From Candidatus Defluviicoccus seviourii (GTDB taxonomy: Bacteria; Pseudomonadota; Alphaproteobacteria; Rhodospirillales; Defluviicoccaceae): 64,000 bases of DNA. The stretch's first letter is position 1; each line of letters opens with the position of its first letter. Under the pieces are notes generated by a model, which had not been told where the DNA came from, ran no database searches, and worked only from the letters and a program-made list of their open reading frames with translations. The stretch spans positions 62,001 to 126,000 of the forward strand of contig UXAT02000054.1 in NCBI GenBank assembly GCA_900609035.2, given 5' to 3'. Positions 45,378 through 54,017 of this stretch are shown in pieces. The position numbers and the translations under genes were made by a program.

Positions 45378-47627
45378 TCAGCCCGCTTTCGCGCCATCCG
45401 CTCCCCCAGCGCCGGCAGCCTCGGCCGCTACTGCCGCCGCGGCGGCCGGACCGAGCGTAGGCGGTGCATCGACGATCACGCGCCTGGGCGCGAACTTGAT
45501 GCCGTGCTGCTGGAACGCCTCCTGCACGCGGCGAAAAACCTCGCGGCGCAGCACGAACTGCTCGCCCGGCCGGGCCATGAACTTGACGCGGACGATGAAG
45601 GAGGAGTCGTCCATGCGGTGCACGCCTTGCGACTTCAAGGGCTGGATGAAGTGCTGGCCGTATTCGGGATCGGCCATCATCTCCTGGCCGACCTGCTTGA
45701 CGATCTTGCGCACCTGCTCCAGATCGGCATCGAACGGCACCCGCAGCTCAAGCTTCATGATCGCCCAGTCGCGGCTGTAGTTGGTGACGCGGCGGATGAC
45801 GCCGAAGGGGATGGTGTTGATCTGGCCAAGGTGGTGGCGCAGCATCAAGGCGCGCACCGACATCCGCTCGACCGTCCCCTTGCCCTCGCCGACGTCGATG
45901 TACTCGCCGACGCGGAACGCATCGTCGATGAGGAAGAAGACGCCGGAGATGATATCGCGCACGAGGGTCTGCGCGCCGAAACCGACGGCGATGCCGACGA
46001 CGCCGGCACCCGCCAGCAGCGGGCCGATGTTGATGCCCATGGCCGAGATCGCGATCAGCGCCACGGTGACCAGGAGCGTGATGAACAGGAACTTGCGCAA
46101 CAGCGGCAGCAGGGTTTCCAGCCGCGTCAGCCCCGTGCCCATGGCTTCGTCTTCGACCAGCGCCAGGGCACCGAGCCGCTCGTGCGGCAGTTGGCGGTTG
46201 ATCGCGGTCTTGATGATGCCCCAGCCGGCCGACGCCAGGATCAGCGTGATGATGATGTCGAACAGGGAGTTGGCGATCCGCGCGCCCAGGCTGTGCGCCG
46301 CGAGCGCGTCAAGGTCGACCTCCCAGATTTCCGCCAGCAGCAGCACGACGACAACGCCAAGCAGAATGTTGCCGTTGCGCATGATGACGCGGCCGTAGCC
46401 GTCAGTGTCGCCGACGTCCGTGACCGCCGATGGCTCCGTTTCGAGGAGCGCCATTTCGACGGGCGCCATTTCGACGGGCGCCATTTCGACGGGCGCTGGC
46501 GTGCCGGAAACGGCAGCGCGGTCGCCGAAGAAGCGATCCACCGCCATCCGCAACAGGCCGTGGAGGATCGGGACGGCGATCAGCACCGCCAGCGTCGGCA
46601 CTGTGTGGGCGGTCTGTGTTTCGCCGGTCAAGAGCCGGTTCGCGGTCGCGGACAAGGCCATCGCGACCACGTAGCAGATGGCGAACACATACCAGTGGCC
46701 GGCGATCAGCCCGCCCAAGCCGGTTGCCCGCTCGACACCTTCGGCGGAGCGAATGCCGACGAGGCGGCTAATGCCATCGTGGTGGGCACCGATGACGGCG
46801 ACGATGGCGACAAAATTGAGAACCAGGATCAACTGGCCAAAAGCCAGCAAGAGCGCGGGATCGACACCGATATGGTCGAGAAACAATCCGCTCAATACTG
46901 TGGCGGCGCCGAGCGCGGCAAGGAAGAGGAAGCTCCAGTAGAGTTGACGTGCCGTGGCATCGTCGATCGCGGGAAGGCGCAAGCCGCCCTGATCGGGGGC
47001 GAGCAGCAGGCGCAAGAACGCGGCGCCGGTTCGCACGCAGAGGACGAAGGCGAGGATCGTCCAGAAGGCAAGCCGCGCCGCCTCATGCCCCTGATACACC
47101 AAGAAGAACATTGCGATCGCGATCAGGGCGAAGGCCGCCAGTTCGACGGTGCTGACAATGAAGCGGAGCGCCAGAACGCCGAGCTTGCCAAAGTCAGAAC
47201 GGGTATCGAGCGCCGGCAGGCGGATCAGGAGCGGCCGGAACAGCCGGCGCGCCATCCCCTCGCCGGCCCAGGCGACCGCCAGGATCACCAGTGTCGAGGC
47301 CACCAGTTGCCAAACGTGCTCGGCCCCGTAACCCTTGGTAATGCGCCTGAGGATGAAGGGGCCGAGCGACGGCAATTCGGCCGCGGCGGCGAGCATCTCC
47401 TTGAGCCGCCCGTGGAGCGTGTACATGTCGGCCTGGATGCGAAACAGAAGGCTGTCCGGCTCGGCAGCCGCTATGTCGGCGTCGGCGGCAGGCTCCGCCG
47501 CCCACCCGCTCGCGGCAAGCACGATCGAGACGAGGACGACAACGGCAAGGCTCACGAGCAGGGCCGGTACCGGCTCCACCCCGCGCCAATGCGCACCGTC
47601 GCTGCCGGATCCCCGAAGCCTCATCAT
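45378..47627 (-). CDS. MscS-family mechanosensitive ion channel, large form
   Basis: About 749 residues, much longer than E. coli MscS (286). A signal peptide (VSLAVVVLVSIVLAASGWAAE) precedes an N-terminal periplasmic part and about ten membrane helices. The conserved MscS core is at the end: INIGPLLAGAGVVGIAVGFGAQTLVRDIISGVFFLIDD is the pore helix and beta domain start. VERMSVRALMLRHHLGQINTIPFG and ELRVPFDADLEQVRKIV follow. It would open under membrane tension. A linker at 46451-46495 carries three exact 15-base repeats coding for APVEM. ATG 47627 is preceded by GAAGGG; an earlier open start at 47663 adds a Pro/Arg-rich stretch. Confidence 0.88.
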   Translation of the reverse strand: MMRLRGSGSDGAHWRGVEPVPALLVSLAVVVLVSIVLAASGWAAEPAADADIAAAEPDSLLFRIQADMYTLHGRLKEMLAAAAELPSLGPFILRRITKGYGAEHVWQLVASTLVILAVAWAGEGMARRLFRPLLIRLPALDTRSDFGKLGVLALRFIVSTVELAAFALIAIAMFFLVYQGHEAARLAFWTILAFVLCVRTGAAFLRLLLAPDQGGLRLPAIDDATARQLYWSFLFLAALGAATVLSGLFLDHIGVDPALLLAFGQLILVLNFVAIVAVIGAHHDGISRLVGIRSAEGVERATGLGGLIAGHWYVFAICYVVAMALSATANRLLTGETQTAHTVPTLAVLIAVPILHGLLRMAVDRFFGDRAAVSGTPAPVEMAPVEMAPVEMALLETEPSAVTDVGDTDGYGRVIMRNGNILLGVVVVLLLAEIWEVDLDALAAHSLGARIANSLFDIIITLILASAGWGIIKTAINRQLPHERLGALALVEDEAMGTGLTRLETLLPLLRKFLFITLLVTVALIAISAMGINIGPLLAGAGVVGIAVGFGAQTLVRDIISGVFFLIDDAFRVGEYIDVGEGKGTVERMSVRALMLRHHLGQINTIPFGVIRRVTNYSRDWAIMKLELRVPFDADLEQVRKIVKQVGQEMMADPEYGQHFIQPLKSQGVHRMDDSSFIVRVKFMARPGEQFVLRREVFRRVQEAFQQHGIKFAPRRVIVDAPPTLGPAAAAAVAAEAAGAGGADGAKAG
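46451..46495 (-). repeat. Three exact 15-base tandem repeats inside the MscS gene
   Basis: CCATTTCGACGGGCG is present three times head to tail, in frame, giving APVEM repeats in a linker between membrane domains. A fourth diverged unit precedes it. Confidence 0.9.
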
Positions 47628-47966
47628 CGCCCCTTCCCTTCGCCCGCCTGGCGGACGCGGCACACCTTTACCGCCAGTGCCGCGTCGATTCCGACCGACG
47701 GCGTGAGATTGCCCGTAATCGGGTGTGATGTCATGTCCTCAGCCGCTGATGATCGTCAGCGGCAATTCACCCAGCCTGCAGTTAGCGATTTCCGTTTGAC
47801 GGCAGCGCATGCTGCCGAATATGACAACAATTCGCATGTGCGCCGTTGCGGACGTTGAGCGGGCCTTCGGCGTGCGTGCCCAGGGGCGAAGAAGCTCGAA
47901 CTCGCCAACCACCACAATTGGTTGCGGGTAATTTGGGTCGCTGTGTTCCGGCAACGGGGAGGAGTC
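47628..47966. other. Divergent intergenic region, mscS-type gene / DUF2946-like gene
   Basis: This 339-base gap contains no convincing gene. It carries the dyad and promoter-like hexamers at 47796-47825 and a GGGGAGGAG ribosome site just before the next gene. Confidence 0.5.
47796..47825 (+). promoter_or_regulatory. Promoter-like site with dyad in the spacer
   Basis: TTGACG (47796-47801) and TATGAC (47820-47825) are 18 bases apart. The exact dyad CGGCAGC-GCAT-GCTGCCG (47800-47817) lies in the spacer. This arrangement resembles metal-responsive regulator sites of the MerR/CueR or CsoR kind. It reads toward the DUF2946-like gene. Confidence 0.35.
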
Positions 47967-48377
47967 ATGCAGGTGAGGCAGGCAGAGCAGTGCTCCCTGC
48001 TGCGCGCCGTTCATCGGCGTCCGCTTGCGCGCCTGGGCGCTGTCCTCGCACTGTTCGCCTATATCGTCGTCAGCCTGTCGCCACTCTGGGTCCCGGCCGC
48101 CGAACGGAACGGCATTGAGGTCTGCACCGCCAACGGCCTCCGGATCATTGCCGCAGATATCCCGTCTTCGGGCGCTCCCTCCGACAAGCAAAACGCAAAG
48201 AACGACTGCCCGCTTTGCAGGATTCTCACTGGTTTTGTGCTGCCGTCAGCGGTTGACGCCGTTCATTCGGTTGCATTCATCGAACAAGCGGTCGCATGGC
48301 CGGATTTCAGTTGTGAAATCGGCGCCCGCTTTACTGGTTTCGATCGTCTTTCCCGCGCGCCGCCCGCCCTCTCCTGA
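47967..48377 (+). CDS. DUF2946-like small membrane/periplasmic protein
   Basis: A 136-residue protein. PLARLGAVLALFAYIVVSLSPLW is an N-terminal membrane or signal segment. After it, IEVCTANGLRII and NDCPLCRI place a cysteine pair (CPLC) in the exported part. This is the DUF2946 layout, a family often found next to copper-handling genes. GGGGAGGAG before ATG 47967 decides the start. It lies 50 bases before a 'transporter' gene with a methionine run and shares direction with it. A copper or other soft-metal role is inference. Confidence 0.65.
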   Translation: MQVRQAEQCSLLRAVHRRPLARLGAVLALFAYIVVSLSPLWVPAAERNGIEVCTANGLRIIAADIPSSGAPSDKQNAKNDCPLCRILTGFVLPSAVDAVHSVAFIEQAVAWPDFSCEIGARFTGFDRLSRAPPALS

Positions 48378-48427
48378 AGGCCTCCTAACACTTTAGCTCA
48401 ATTCTTGGCCTTTCGAAAGGAGAGGAC

Positions 48428-49570
48428 ATGCGCAGTCTTACTGCGTCCATGTCGGCGGGATGGTTTTGCCTGTTTTGCGTACAAGCCGCCATCGCCGACG
48501 ACAATCTCGTGGCTCAGTCCACCTCTGGGACCAATGCGGCCCCCGCAAGCCCCAGTCCAATGATGATGATGATGATGATGCCGGCAATACCGCCGATCGG
48601 GATCGGGGGTGGCCGTGTCATCAAGCCGGGCCAGCTCATGCTCAGCTACCGTTACATGCTCTCGCAGAAGAACCAGCTCGCTAAGGGCGACGACAACTTG
48701 AGCACGACGGACGTTGCCACCATGCGCAATCACTTCGCCGGCAGGCCCGGGCAGCCGGCGACCTATCGCAGCGCGCCCGAGAACATGACCGTGCAAGTCC
48801 ATGGTTTCGGGGCGCAGGTCGGCATCACGGATGACCTTTCGGCAATGATCGGTATTCCATACGTGATCAAGGAGAGAACGGCCGTTACGTTCCAAGGACC
48901 ATCCGGAACCACGAAGCTCGGCACATTCGAGAACGAAACCTCGGGCATCGGCGATATCGCGGTCAGTGGGCTCTACAAACTCTATGACGACCCGGTGCAT
49001 CACCTGCACCTGATGGCCGGCCTCAGCTTCCCCACCGGATCGATCCGCGAAGACGGCAAGACGCTGGCACCGAACGGGACGACGAGCAGACGGCGGCTTG
49101 CGTATGGCCTGCAACTCGGCAGCGGAACCTACGGCCTGTTGCCGGGGTTGACGTACTGGGGCGCACGCGGGGATTGGAACTGGGGCATCCAGGCGCTCGG
49201 CCAGATCAATCTGGGCGAAAACGATGAAGGCTACACGTTTGGCGATCGCGCCTACGTCTCGGCGTGGGGCGGCTACACGTTGGGGTACGGCTTCACCGCG
49301 TCGCTGCGCTTGAGCCAAGAGTACCTGGGCGACGTCGACGGTAACGATAACAGCATCACCGGCGCCAGCCCGACCTCGGATCCGAACAACTACGGCGGCT
49401 GGAAGACCCTGGCCTCGTTCGGGCTCGACTATCGGGTCCCGGACGGCCTGCTCAAGGGCGTAACCCCCGGCATCGAGTTTACCGTCCCGCTGTACCAGGA
49501 CCTCAACGGTCCGCAGCTCGAGGACGCGTGGACCCTGTTTGTCGGCGTCAGGAAAGTATTCACCTTCTAG
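48428..49570 (+). CDS. Outer-membrane transporter-like protein with methionine-run N-terminus
   Basis: A 380-residue beta-rich protein. After a signal peptide (MSAGWFCLFCVQAAIADD) comes a run of seven methionines (48559-48579 is ATG repeated) and PAIPPIGIGGG. GQLMLSYRYMLSQKNQL, then FGAQVGITDDLSAMIGIPYV and a final VRKVFTF are typical of the family annotated only as 'transporter' (Phenol_MetA_deg-like barrels). Members near copper genes have Met/His-rich N-termini. The run is in a likely periplasmic loop and may bind metal. It is probably co-transcribed with the DUF2946-like gene upstream and the DsrE gene downstream. Confidence 0.75.
   Translation: MRSLTASMSAGWFCLFCVQAAIADDNLVAQSTSGTNAAPASPSPMMMMMMMPAIPPIGIGGGRVIKPGQLMLSYRYMLSQKNQLAKGDDNLSTTDVATMRNHFAGRPGQPATYRSAPENMTVQVHGFGAQVGITDDLSAMIGIPYVIKERTAVTFQGPSGTTKLGTFENETSGIGDIAVSGLYKLYDDPVHHLHLMAGLSFPTGSIREDGKTLAPNGTTSRRRLAYGLQLGSGTYGLLPGLTYWGARGDWNWGIQALGQINLGENDEGYTFGDRAYVSAWGGYTLGYGFTASLRLSQEYLGDVDGNDNSITGASPTSDPNNYGGWKTLASFGLDYRVPDGLLKGVTPGIEFTVPLYQDLNGPQLEDAWTLFVGVRKVFTF
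48559..48579 (+). repeat. Seven ATG trinucleotide repeats
   Basis: ATG is repeated seven times in frame, coding for seven methionines. A pure triplet run of this sort can change length by slippage without frameshift. Confidence 0.9.
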
Positions 49571-49630
49571 GCCCGGGGTGATCAAGCAAGCGCTCGTTGC
49601 GGGCCCTTAACCCAAGCAGGAGATATGACA

Positions 49631-50056
49631 ATGCTTCGCAAGATCTTTCTTGCCTTCGCTCTGATCGGCGTGCTGGCGGCAATGCCGGCAGCACTGCCGG
49701 CTGCCGCCGACAGTCCCGGTTCGCTGTTCGTCAACATGACCAGCGACGATGACCATCGCGCGAATATGGCGATCACGTTCTCCAAGAACCAGTTGGAGCG
49801 TGGCCACCCGGTGACGATTTTCCTGAATGATCGCGGCGTTTTCGTCGGCGCCAAGTCAAATGCCGAAAAGTTCAAGGGCCAGCAGCAAGCGCTGACGGAA
49901 TTGATGGCCAAGGGTGCCCTGGTGATCGTCTGCCCATTCTGTGCCAAGCACTACGGCATCGATACGGCCGACCTCATTGACGGCGCCAAGCTTGGCAACC
50001 CGGATCTCACGGGCAGCCTTCTGTTCAAGGAAGACACCAAGACAATGAGCTGGTGA
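49631..50056 (+). CDS. Periplasmic DsrE/DsrF-like protein
   Basis: A 141-residue protein. A signal peptide (FLAFALIGVLAAMPAALPAAAD) precedes a DsrE-like fold: SLFVNMTSDDDHRANMAITF, then GHPVTIFLNDRGVFV, and the cysteine motif VIVCPFCAKHYG. The CPFC pair sits at the place of the active cysteine in DsrE-family sulfur carriers. ATG 49631 is preferred over ATG 49625 because AGGAG lies eight bases before it and only two before the other. The exported location is unusual for sulfur transfer and fits metal or thiol chemistry in the periplasm with the two genes upstream. Confidence 0.75.
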   Translation: MLRKIFLAFALIGVLAAMPAALPAAADSPGSLFVNMTSDDDHRANMAITFSKNQLERGHPVTIFLNDRGVFVGAKSNAEKFKGQQQALTELMAKGALVIVCPFCAKHYGIDTADLIDGAKLGNPDLTGSLLFKEDTKTMSW

Positions 50057-50071
50057 GCTGACTTTAGCGGG

Positions 50072-50103
50072 CGGCCGGGCTTGAAAAACATCAAGCCCGG
50101 CCG
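50072..50103 (+). terminator. Strong hairpin after DsrE gene
   Basis: CGGCCGGGCTTG (50072-50083) pairs perfectly with CAAGCCCGGCCG (50092-50103) across an eight-base A-rich loop. It lies 16 bases after the stop. No long T-run follows, but the stem is strong enough to end the metal-type operon. Confidence 0.6.
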
Positions 50104-50355
50104 GTTCGGGGAAGTTGCAACTGATGCACGACACGCATTCATGAAAGGCGGACTTCCGACCCTTGCGCTGGAACCGCCCGATCGTCAGACTCCGCCACCT
50201 TCGTTCGTTCTCCCCTGTCTTCCACGCCTCGTTGCCGCTCCCTTCGCCCGGCTGGCAATCTGGCCTGCAATGCGGGTACGGCACATGGTATACATGATGC
50301 GCGATTTCGTTTCTTCTGTATCCAAAGAGCCATTCCAAGCCCGTGCACTGTCCGA

Positions 50356-51834
50356 ATGAAAAACGCCTCCACGCACGCGATCTGGAATCCCAAGACCGGT
50401 ATAACGGACCTCGAAGCCGATCCACACGAGCTGCGGGCCTCTGAGGTTCCCGGCATCAGGGCGGTCTGGGCTGATCAGCGGGAGCGGCTGAAGGGCACGG
50501 CCCAGTTAGCGGATTTCACGGAGAAATTGAGTCGTGAGTGGGCGATTGAGACGGGCGTCATCGAGAATCTCTACGAGATCGAACGCGGAGTTACTCAGTC
50601 CCTTATCGAGCAGGGGTTCCGGGCGGAACTGCTGAGCCACGGCTCAACGAATAAGCCGCGAGACTACGTGCTTCAGTTGCTGCGCGACCAGAAGGACGTC
50701 TTGGATGGCGTGTTCGATTTTGTGAAGAGCAATCGCAGTCTTTCCGCATCATACTTCAAGGAACTCCACGCCGCCTTGCTGAGAAGTCAGGAAACTACGG
50801 ACGGCCTCGATGCGCTCGGGCACCCGGTGAGGATCCGTCTTATCAAGGGCGCCTGGAAGGCGCAGGCAAACTATCCTGTGCGCAACGGCGTGACCTACAC
50901 CTATTGCCCGCCCGAGCACGTAAGCTCGGAGATGGACCGCCTGATTGAGATGCACGCCAATCATGTCAGCAGGAACATCCCGACCGAGATCCAAGCTGCA
51001 TGGCTGCACCACCGCTTCGCCCAGATCCACCCCTTCCAAGATGGAAACGGGCGGGTCGCCCGCGCGATCGCCTCACTTGTCCTTGTGAAAGACGGCCTCT
51101 TCCCGCTTGTCGTGACGCGCAACGACAGATCGAAGTATCTGGACGGATTAGAGGCAGCGGACAACGGAAACCTCAAGCCGTTGATCGACCTGATCGCAAA
51201 ACTGCAGATCACCCAATTCCGCAAGGCAACCGACATCTCTCAGGCGTTGCTGGTGGAGGAAGACGTGCAAGCGGCTCTCCGCGGGCTGCGCAAGGCCGCC
51301 GACAAGGTCGCCGCCGAGAAGATCGCCACGCTCAGGGGGGTATTCGAGCTTGCGCACCAGATCGAGGACGACCTCAACTCCCGCTTGAACGCGATCGCCC
51401 CGACCATTGCTGAAGCTCTTCAGCGGGTTACGGCCGTTGCGACTGCTTCCGTCGCACAATCCACCGCCCAGACCGACCACTACTTCCGGGCGCAGATCAT
51501 CGAGATCGCCAAGAAACACATCGACTACTTCGCAGACACCTCGGAGTACCGGTCCTGGATCGCCTTGAACATGCGCTGGTCGCGTCGCAGCAGGCTCGTT
51601 TTCGCAATCCATGGAGTTGGCAGGCCGTTCAATGGCAGCCTTATCTGCGCTCCATTCCTTGAATTCATGGATACGGATGAGGACGGTCAGACGAGGTCGG
51701 CACTGGTTCCGGTCTCTGAAGACGGGTTTGTATTCTTTTACAACGAGAAAGGAGACAGTTTGCTCGCGCGTTTCAAGCCGTGGCGCGAGAATGCGCTCAA
51801 GGTCGCGCTAAAGGAACTGACGCAGAACCTGTAG
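50356..51834 (+). CDS. Fic-domain protein, class II (N-terminal inhibitory helix)
   Basis: A 492-residue protein. HPFQDGNGRVAR (from residue 225) is the canonical Fic active-site motif HPFx(D/E)GNGRxxR, with the catalytic histidine. Upstream, TGVIEN (residues 66-71) matches the [S/T]xxxE[G/N] inhibitory motif whose glutamate blocks ATP binding in class II Fic proteins. A 'Fic_N'-like region precedes it, and the C-terminal 200 residues are a separate helical part (IEDDLNSRLNAIAPTIAE) and a beta-rich end. Such proteins AMPylate targets, often as auto-inhibited enzymes. No clear ribosome site precedes ATG 50356. It may be the left end of an accessory patch. Confidence 0.85.
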   Translation: MKNASTHAIWNPKTGITDLEADPHELRASEVPGIRAVWADQRERLKGTAQLADFTEKLSREWAIETGVIENLYEIERGVTQSLIEQGFRAELLSHGSTNKPRDYVLQLLRDQKDVLDGVFDFVKSNRSLSASYFKELHAALLRSQETTDGLDALGHPVRIRLIKGAWKAQANYPVRNGVTYTYCPPEHVSSEMDRLIEMHANHVSRNIPTEIQAAWLHHRFAQIHPFQDGNGRVARAIASLVLVKDGLFPLVVTRNDRSKYLDGLEAADNGNLKPLIDLIAKLQITQFRKATDISQALLVEEDVQAALRGLRKAADKVAAEKIATLRGVFELAHQIEDDLNSRLNAIAPTIAEALQRVTAVATASVAQSTAQTDHYFRAQIIEIAKKHIDYFADTSEYRSWIALNMRWSRRSRLVFAIHGVGRPFNGSLICAPFLEFMDTDEDGQTRSALVPVSEDGFVFFYNEKGDSLLARFKPWRENALKVALKELTQNL

Positions 51835-51901
51835 ACAGGGCTCTCGTTGATTGTCGCCGCGAAAAGCGGAACACCAATGTCCGCAGCCCTCCGCCAGCGA
51901 T

Positions 51902-52324
51902 TCAGTCGTCCTGCCGGAAACGGTTCTGTTGCGAGTCGCAAACGCCCGCAACATGGTCGCGGATCCATGCGGCGAAGGCCGCTTCCGATCGAGAACCGGC
52001 GGCGACTTCGAGGATCACCAGGACACATGCTTCGTCGTCGGCGGTCAGGCGGAGACTATTCAGCGCCAGGAAGAGCTCGACAACCACCAGCGCCGTCCGC
52101 TTGTTGCCATCAACGAAGGGATGGTTGCGGGCGAGGCCGTAGCCGTATGCGGCGGCAAACGAAGGCAGATCCGAGGCGGCCTCGTAAACCTGCAGGGTTT
52201 GCGGGCGGGCCAAAGTCGATTTCAGCAGACCGGCATCGCGGAGCCCCGGAGCGCCTCCATGCTCAACGAGCTGCTCGTCGTGGATGGCCAACACGACGGC
52301 CTCGCCAACCCAGACGATGGGCAC
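51902..52324 (-). CDS. Doc-type (death on curing) toxin
   Basis: A 140-residue Fic-fold protein. NHPFVDGNKRTAL (His68 first) is the Doc-family active motif, HxFx(D/N)GNKR. GLRDAGLLKSTLARP is the usual N-terminal part. Doc of phage P1 phosphorylates EF-Tu and stops translation. The frame starts with GTG 52324 directly after the stop of the antitoxin gene, so translation is coupled. It forms a type II toxin-antitoxin module with the AbrB-like gene. Confidence 0.88.
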   Translation of the reverse strand: MPIVWVGEAVVLAIHDEQLVEHGGAPGLRDAGLLKSTLARPQTLQVYEAASDLPSFAAAYGYGLARNHPFVDGNKRTALVVVELFLALNSLRLTADDEACVLVILEVAAGSRSEAAFAAWIRDHVAGVCDSQQNRFRQDD

Positions 52325-52558
52325 CTATTTTGCCAACTCACGCAACGCCGCGCGCCGCTCCTTCATGATGCGGCGGGCCTCTGCCATGTGCTCGTCGAAC
52401 TCCGGGTTGTACGGTGTCAGCCGGTATCCATCAGGCGCTTCGGTCAAGAAAAGGGTATCGCCCTTTGCCAGCTTCAGCCGTGCCAACGCCTCCTTCGGCA
52501 AGACGACGCCGACCGAATTGCCGATTGCCGTGAGCTTGAGTGTCACGACCGAGCTCAA
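52325..52558 (-). CDS. AbrB/MazE-like antitoxin (SpoVT swapped-hairpin)
   Basis: A 77-residue protein. VVTLKLTAIGNSVGVVLPKEALARLKL is the swapped-hairpin AbrB-type DNA-binding domain. The tail (FDEHMAEARRIMKERRAALREL) is the helix that would cover the toxin. It neutralises the Doc toxin encoded directly downstream and probably represses its own promoter. GAGGAGG upstream of the ATG is a good ribosome site. Confidence 0.88.
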   Translation of the reverse strand: MSSVVTLKLTAIGNSVGVVLPKEALARLKLAKGDTLFLTEAPDGYRLTPYNPEFDEHMAEARRIMKERRAALRELAK

Positions 52559-52817
52559 GGCCTCCTCCTTGCGTTACAACATCCGTACGAACAGGATAGG
52601 CGATGCCGCAGGCCGCCACAACCACGTTCACTGGCCACGGCTGGCGGGAACGAAAACTGTCGATACGAGAGCGTCATTGCCGGTGGCTGGCCATCTTGGA
52701 CACGCTTCGAACTGTCTGCAGGTCGTTCATCGATCAGTTGCTGGAGTCGAACGCGCGGTTGCCAACGGCCGAGGTATTGCCCATCCTTCGGCGAAGCATG
52801 CGTTTAGGCTACGAGCT
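52559..52817. other. Gap between antitoxin and ATPase genes
   Basis: This 259-base stretch has all three rightward frames open for much of its length and could hold decayed coding sequence. I recognise no family in any frame. It separates the leftward antitoxin unit from the rightward ATPase and probably contains both promoters. Confidence 0.35.
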
Positions 52818-54017
52818 ATGAAACAACATTCAGACGAAGAGCCTCTTCTCACGGAGATCACGCCGCACAACTTCTTGTCGTTCGGGCCGGAGGCGCAGGC
52901 GATTCCCCTGAGAAAGTTGAACATTCTGATTGGACCTAACGGATCCGGTAAGTCAAATCTGATTGATGCCATCAGCCTGTTGCGGGCCGCCCCCAACGAT
53001 GAGCCGCCGAAGGATGTCCGGAGCGTTGTCAGCCTCGGTGGTGGTGTTCGCGAGTGGATCTGGAAAGGTGCGCCCAAGCAGCCGGCATCAGTCTCGGTTG
53101 TCTTTGCGTATCCGCGTGGCCCGCAACCAATTCGCCATATGCTAGAGTTCCGCGCAGAGGATCAAGCGTTCCGCTTAACCGATGAGAAAATCGAGCACGA
53201 GAAACCGCACGGCGACCAGCTACGGCCGTACTTCTTCTATCATTTTGAATCCGGCCGACCCGTGGTAAATATCAAAGGAAAATCACGAAAGTTGCAGCGG
53301 GAAAACATCGAACCTGATGTCTCCATCCTCGCTCAGCGACGCGATCCAGAACAATATCCGGAAATCACTTATATTAGCGATCGGTATGGTCGTATCCGTA
53401 TCTACAGGGAATGGGCCTTTGGTCGAAACACGATATTCCGAGAACCCCAGAGGGCGGATCTGCGGACCGACCGTTTGGAGGAGGACTTTTCCAACATCGG
53501 CCTATTTCTCAACCGTTTGCGCCGTCACCCGCAGACAAAGCAAGTAATCCTGACCTATTTGCGCGATATCTACGAGGGCGTTGACGACTTTGATGTCAGT
53601 ATCGAGGGCGGCACGGTGCAGGTGTTCTTTACCGAGGGCCGATTTACAGTTCCAGCAACCCGGCTTTCGGACGGAACCCTGCGATTCTTGTGTCTGCTCG
53701 CAATCCTCTGCGACCCATCGCCGCCGCCACTCGTCTGCATCGAGGAACCGGAGCTAGGGCTGCACCCAGACATCTTGCCGAAAATAGCGGACCTCCTCTT
53801 AGAAGCATCAGAGCGGATGCAACTCTTGGTAACAACGCACTCGGACATCCTGGTCGATGCGTTGTCAGAAACCCCTGAAAGCGTTCTTGTCTGCGAAAAG
53901 CGGGACGGCATAACCTCTGTTGAAAGGCTTGACGCCGATAGGATCCGCCCGTGGCTCGATCGGTATCGGCTGGGTGAACTGTGGCTGAAGGGCGAAGTTG
54001 GGGGTACGCGCTGGTGA
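52818..54017 (+). CDS. AAA family ATPase (OLD/RecF-like, AAA_21)
   Basis: A 399-residue protein. ITPHNFLSFGPEAQAIPLRKLNILIGPNGSGKSNLIDAI is the RecF/OLD-type start with Walker A (GPNGSGKS). RLSDGTLRFLCLLAIL is the ABC signature-like region. PLVCIEEPELGLHPDILPKIADLL is Walker B plus D-loop, and LLVTTHSDILVDAL the switch histidine. The middle region has no recognised domain. ATG 52818 is used because earlier frame codes lack conserved features. It overlaps the next gene by four bases (GTGA). Base composition is lower in G+C than its surroundings (31 of 60 in 53281-53340), suggesting transfer. Role in phage defence is inference from family and context. Confidence 0.85.
   Translation: MKQHSDEEPLLTEITPHNFLSFGPEAQAIPLRKLNILIGPNGSGKSNLIDAISLLRAAPNDEPPKDVRSVVSLGGGVREWIWKGAPKQPASVSVVFAYPRGPQPIRHMLEFRAEDQAFRLTDEKIEHEKPHGDQLRPYFFYHFESGRPVVNIKGKSRKLQRENIEPDVSILAQRRDPEQYPEITYISDRYGRIRIYREWAFGRNTIFREPQRADLRTDRLEEDFSNIGLFLNRLRRHPQTKQVILTYLRDIYEGVDDFDVSIEGGTVQVFFTEGRFTVPATRLSDGTLRFLCLLAILCDPSPPPLVCIEEPELGLHPDILPKIADLLLEASERMQLLVTTHSDILVDALSETPESVLVCEKRDGITSVERLDADRIRPWLDRYRLGELWLKGEVGGTRW

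Noticed and set aside
45273-47858. An 861-codon rightward open frame opposite the MscS gene
   Set aside because: Its product is Asp/Gln/Arg/His-rich without domains, and the opposite strand has the clear MscS core.
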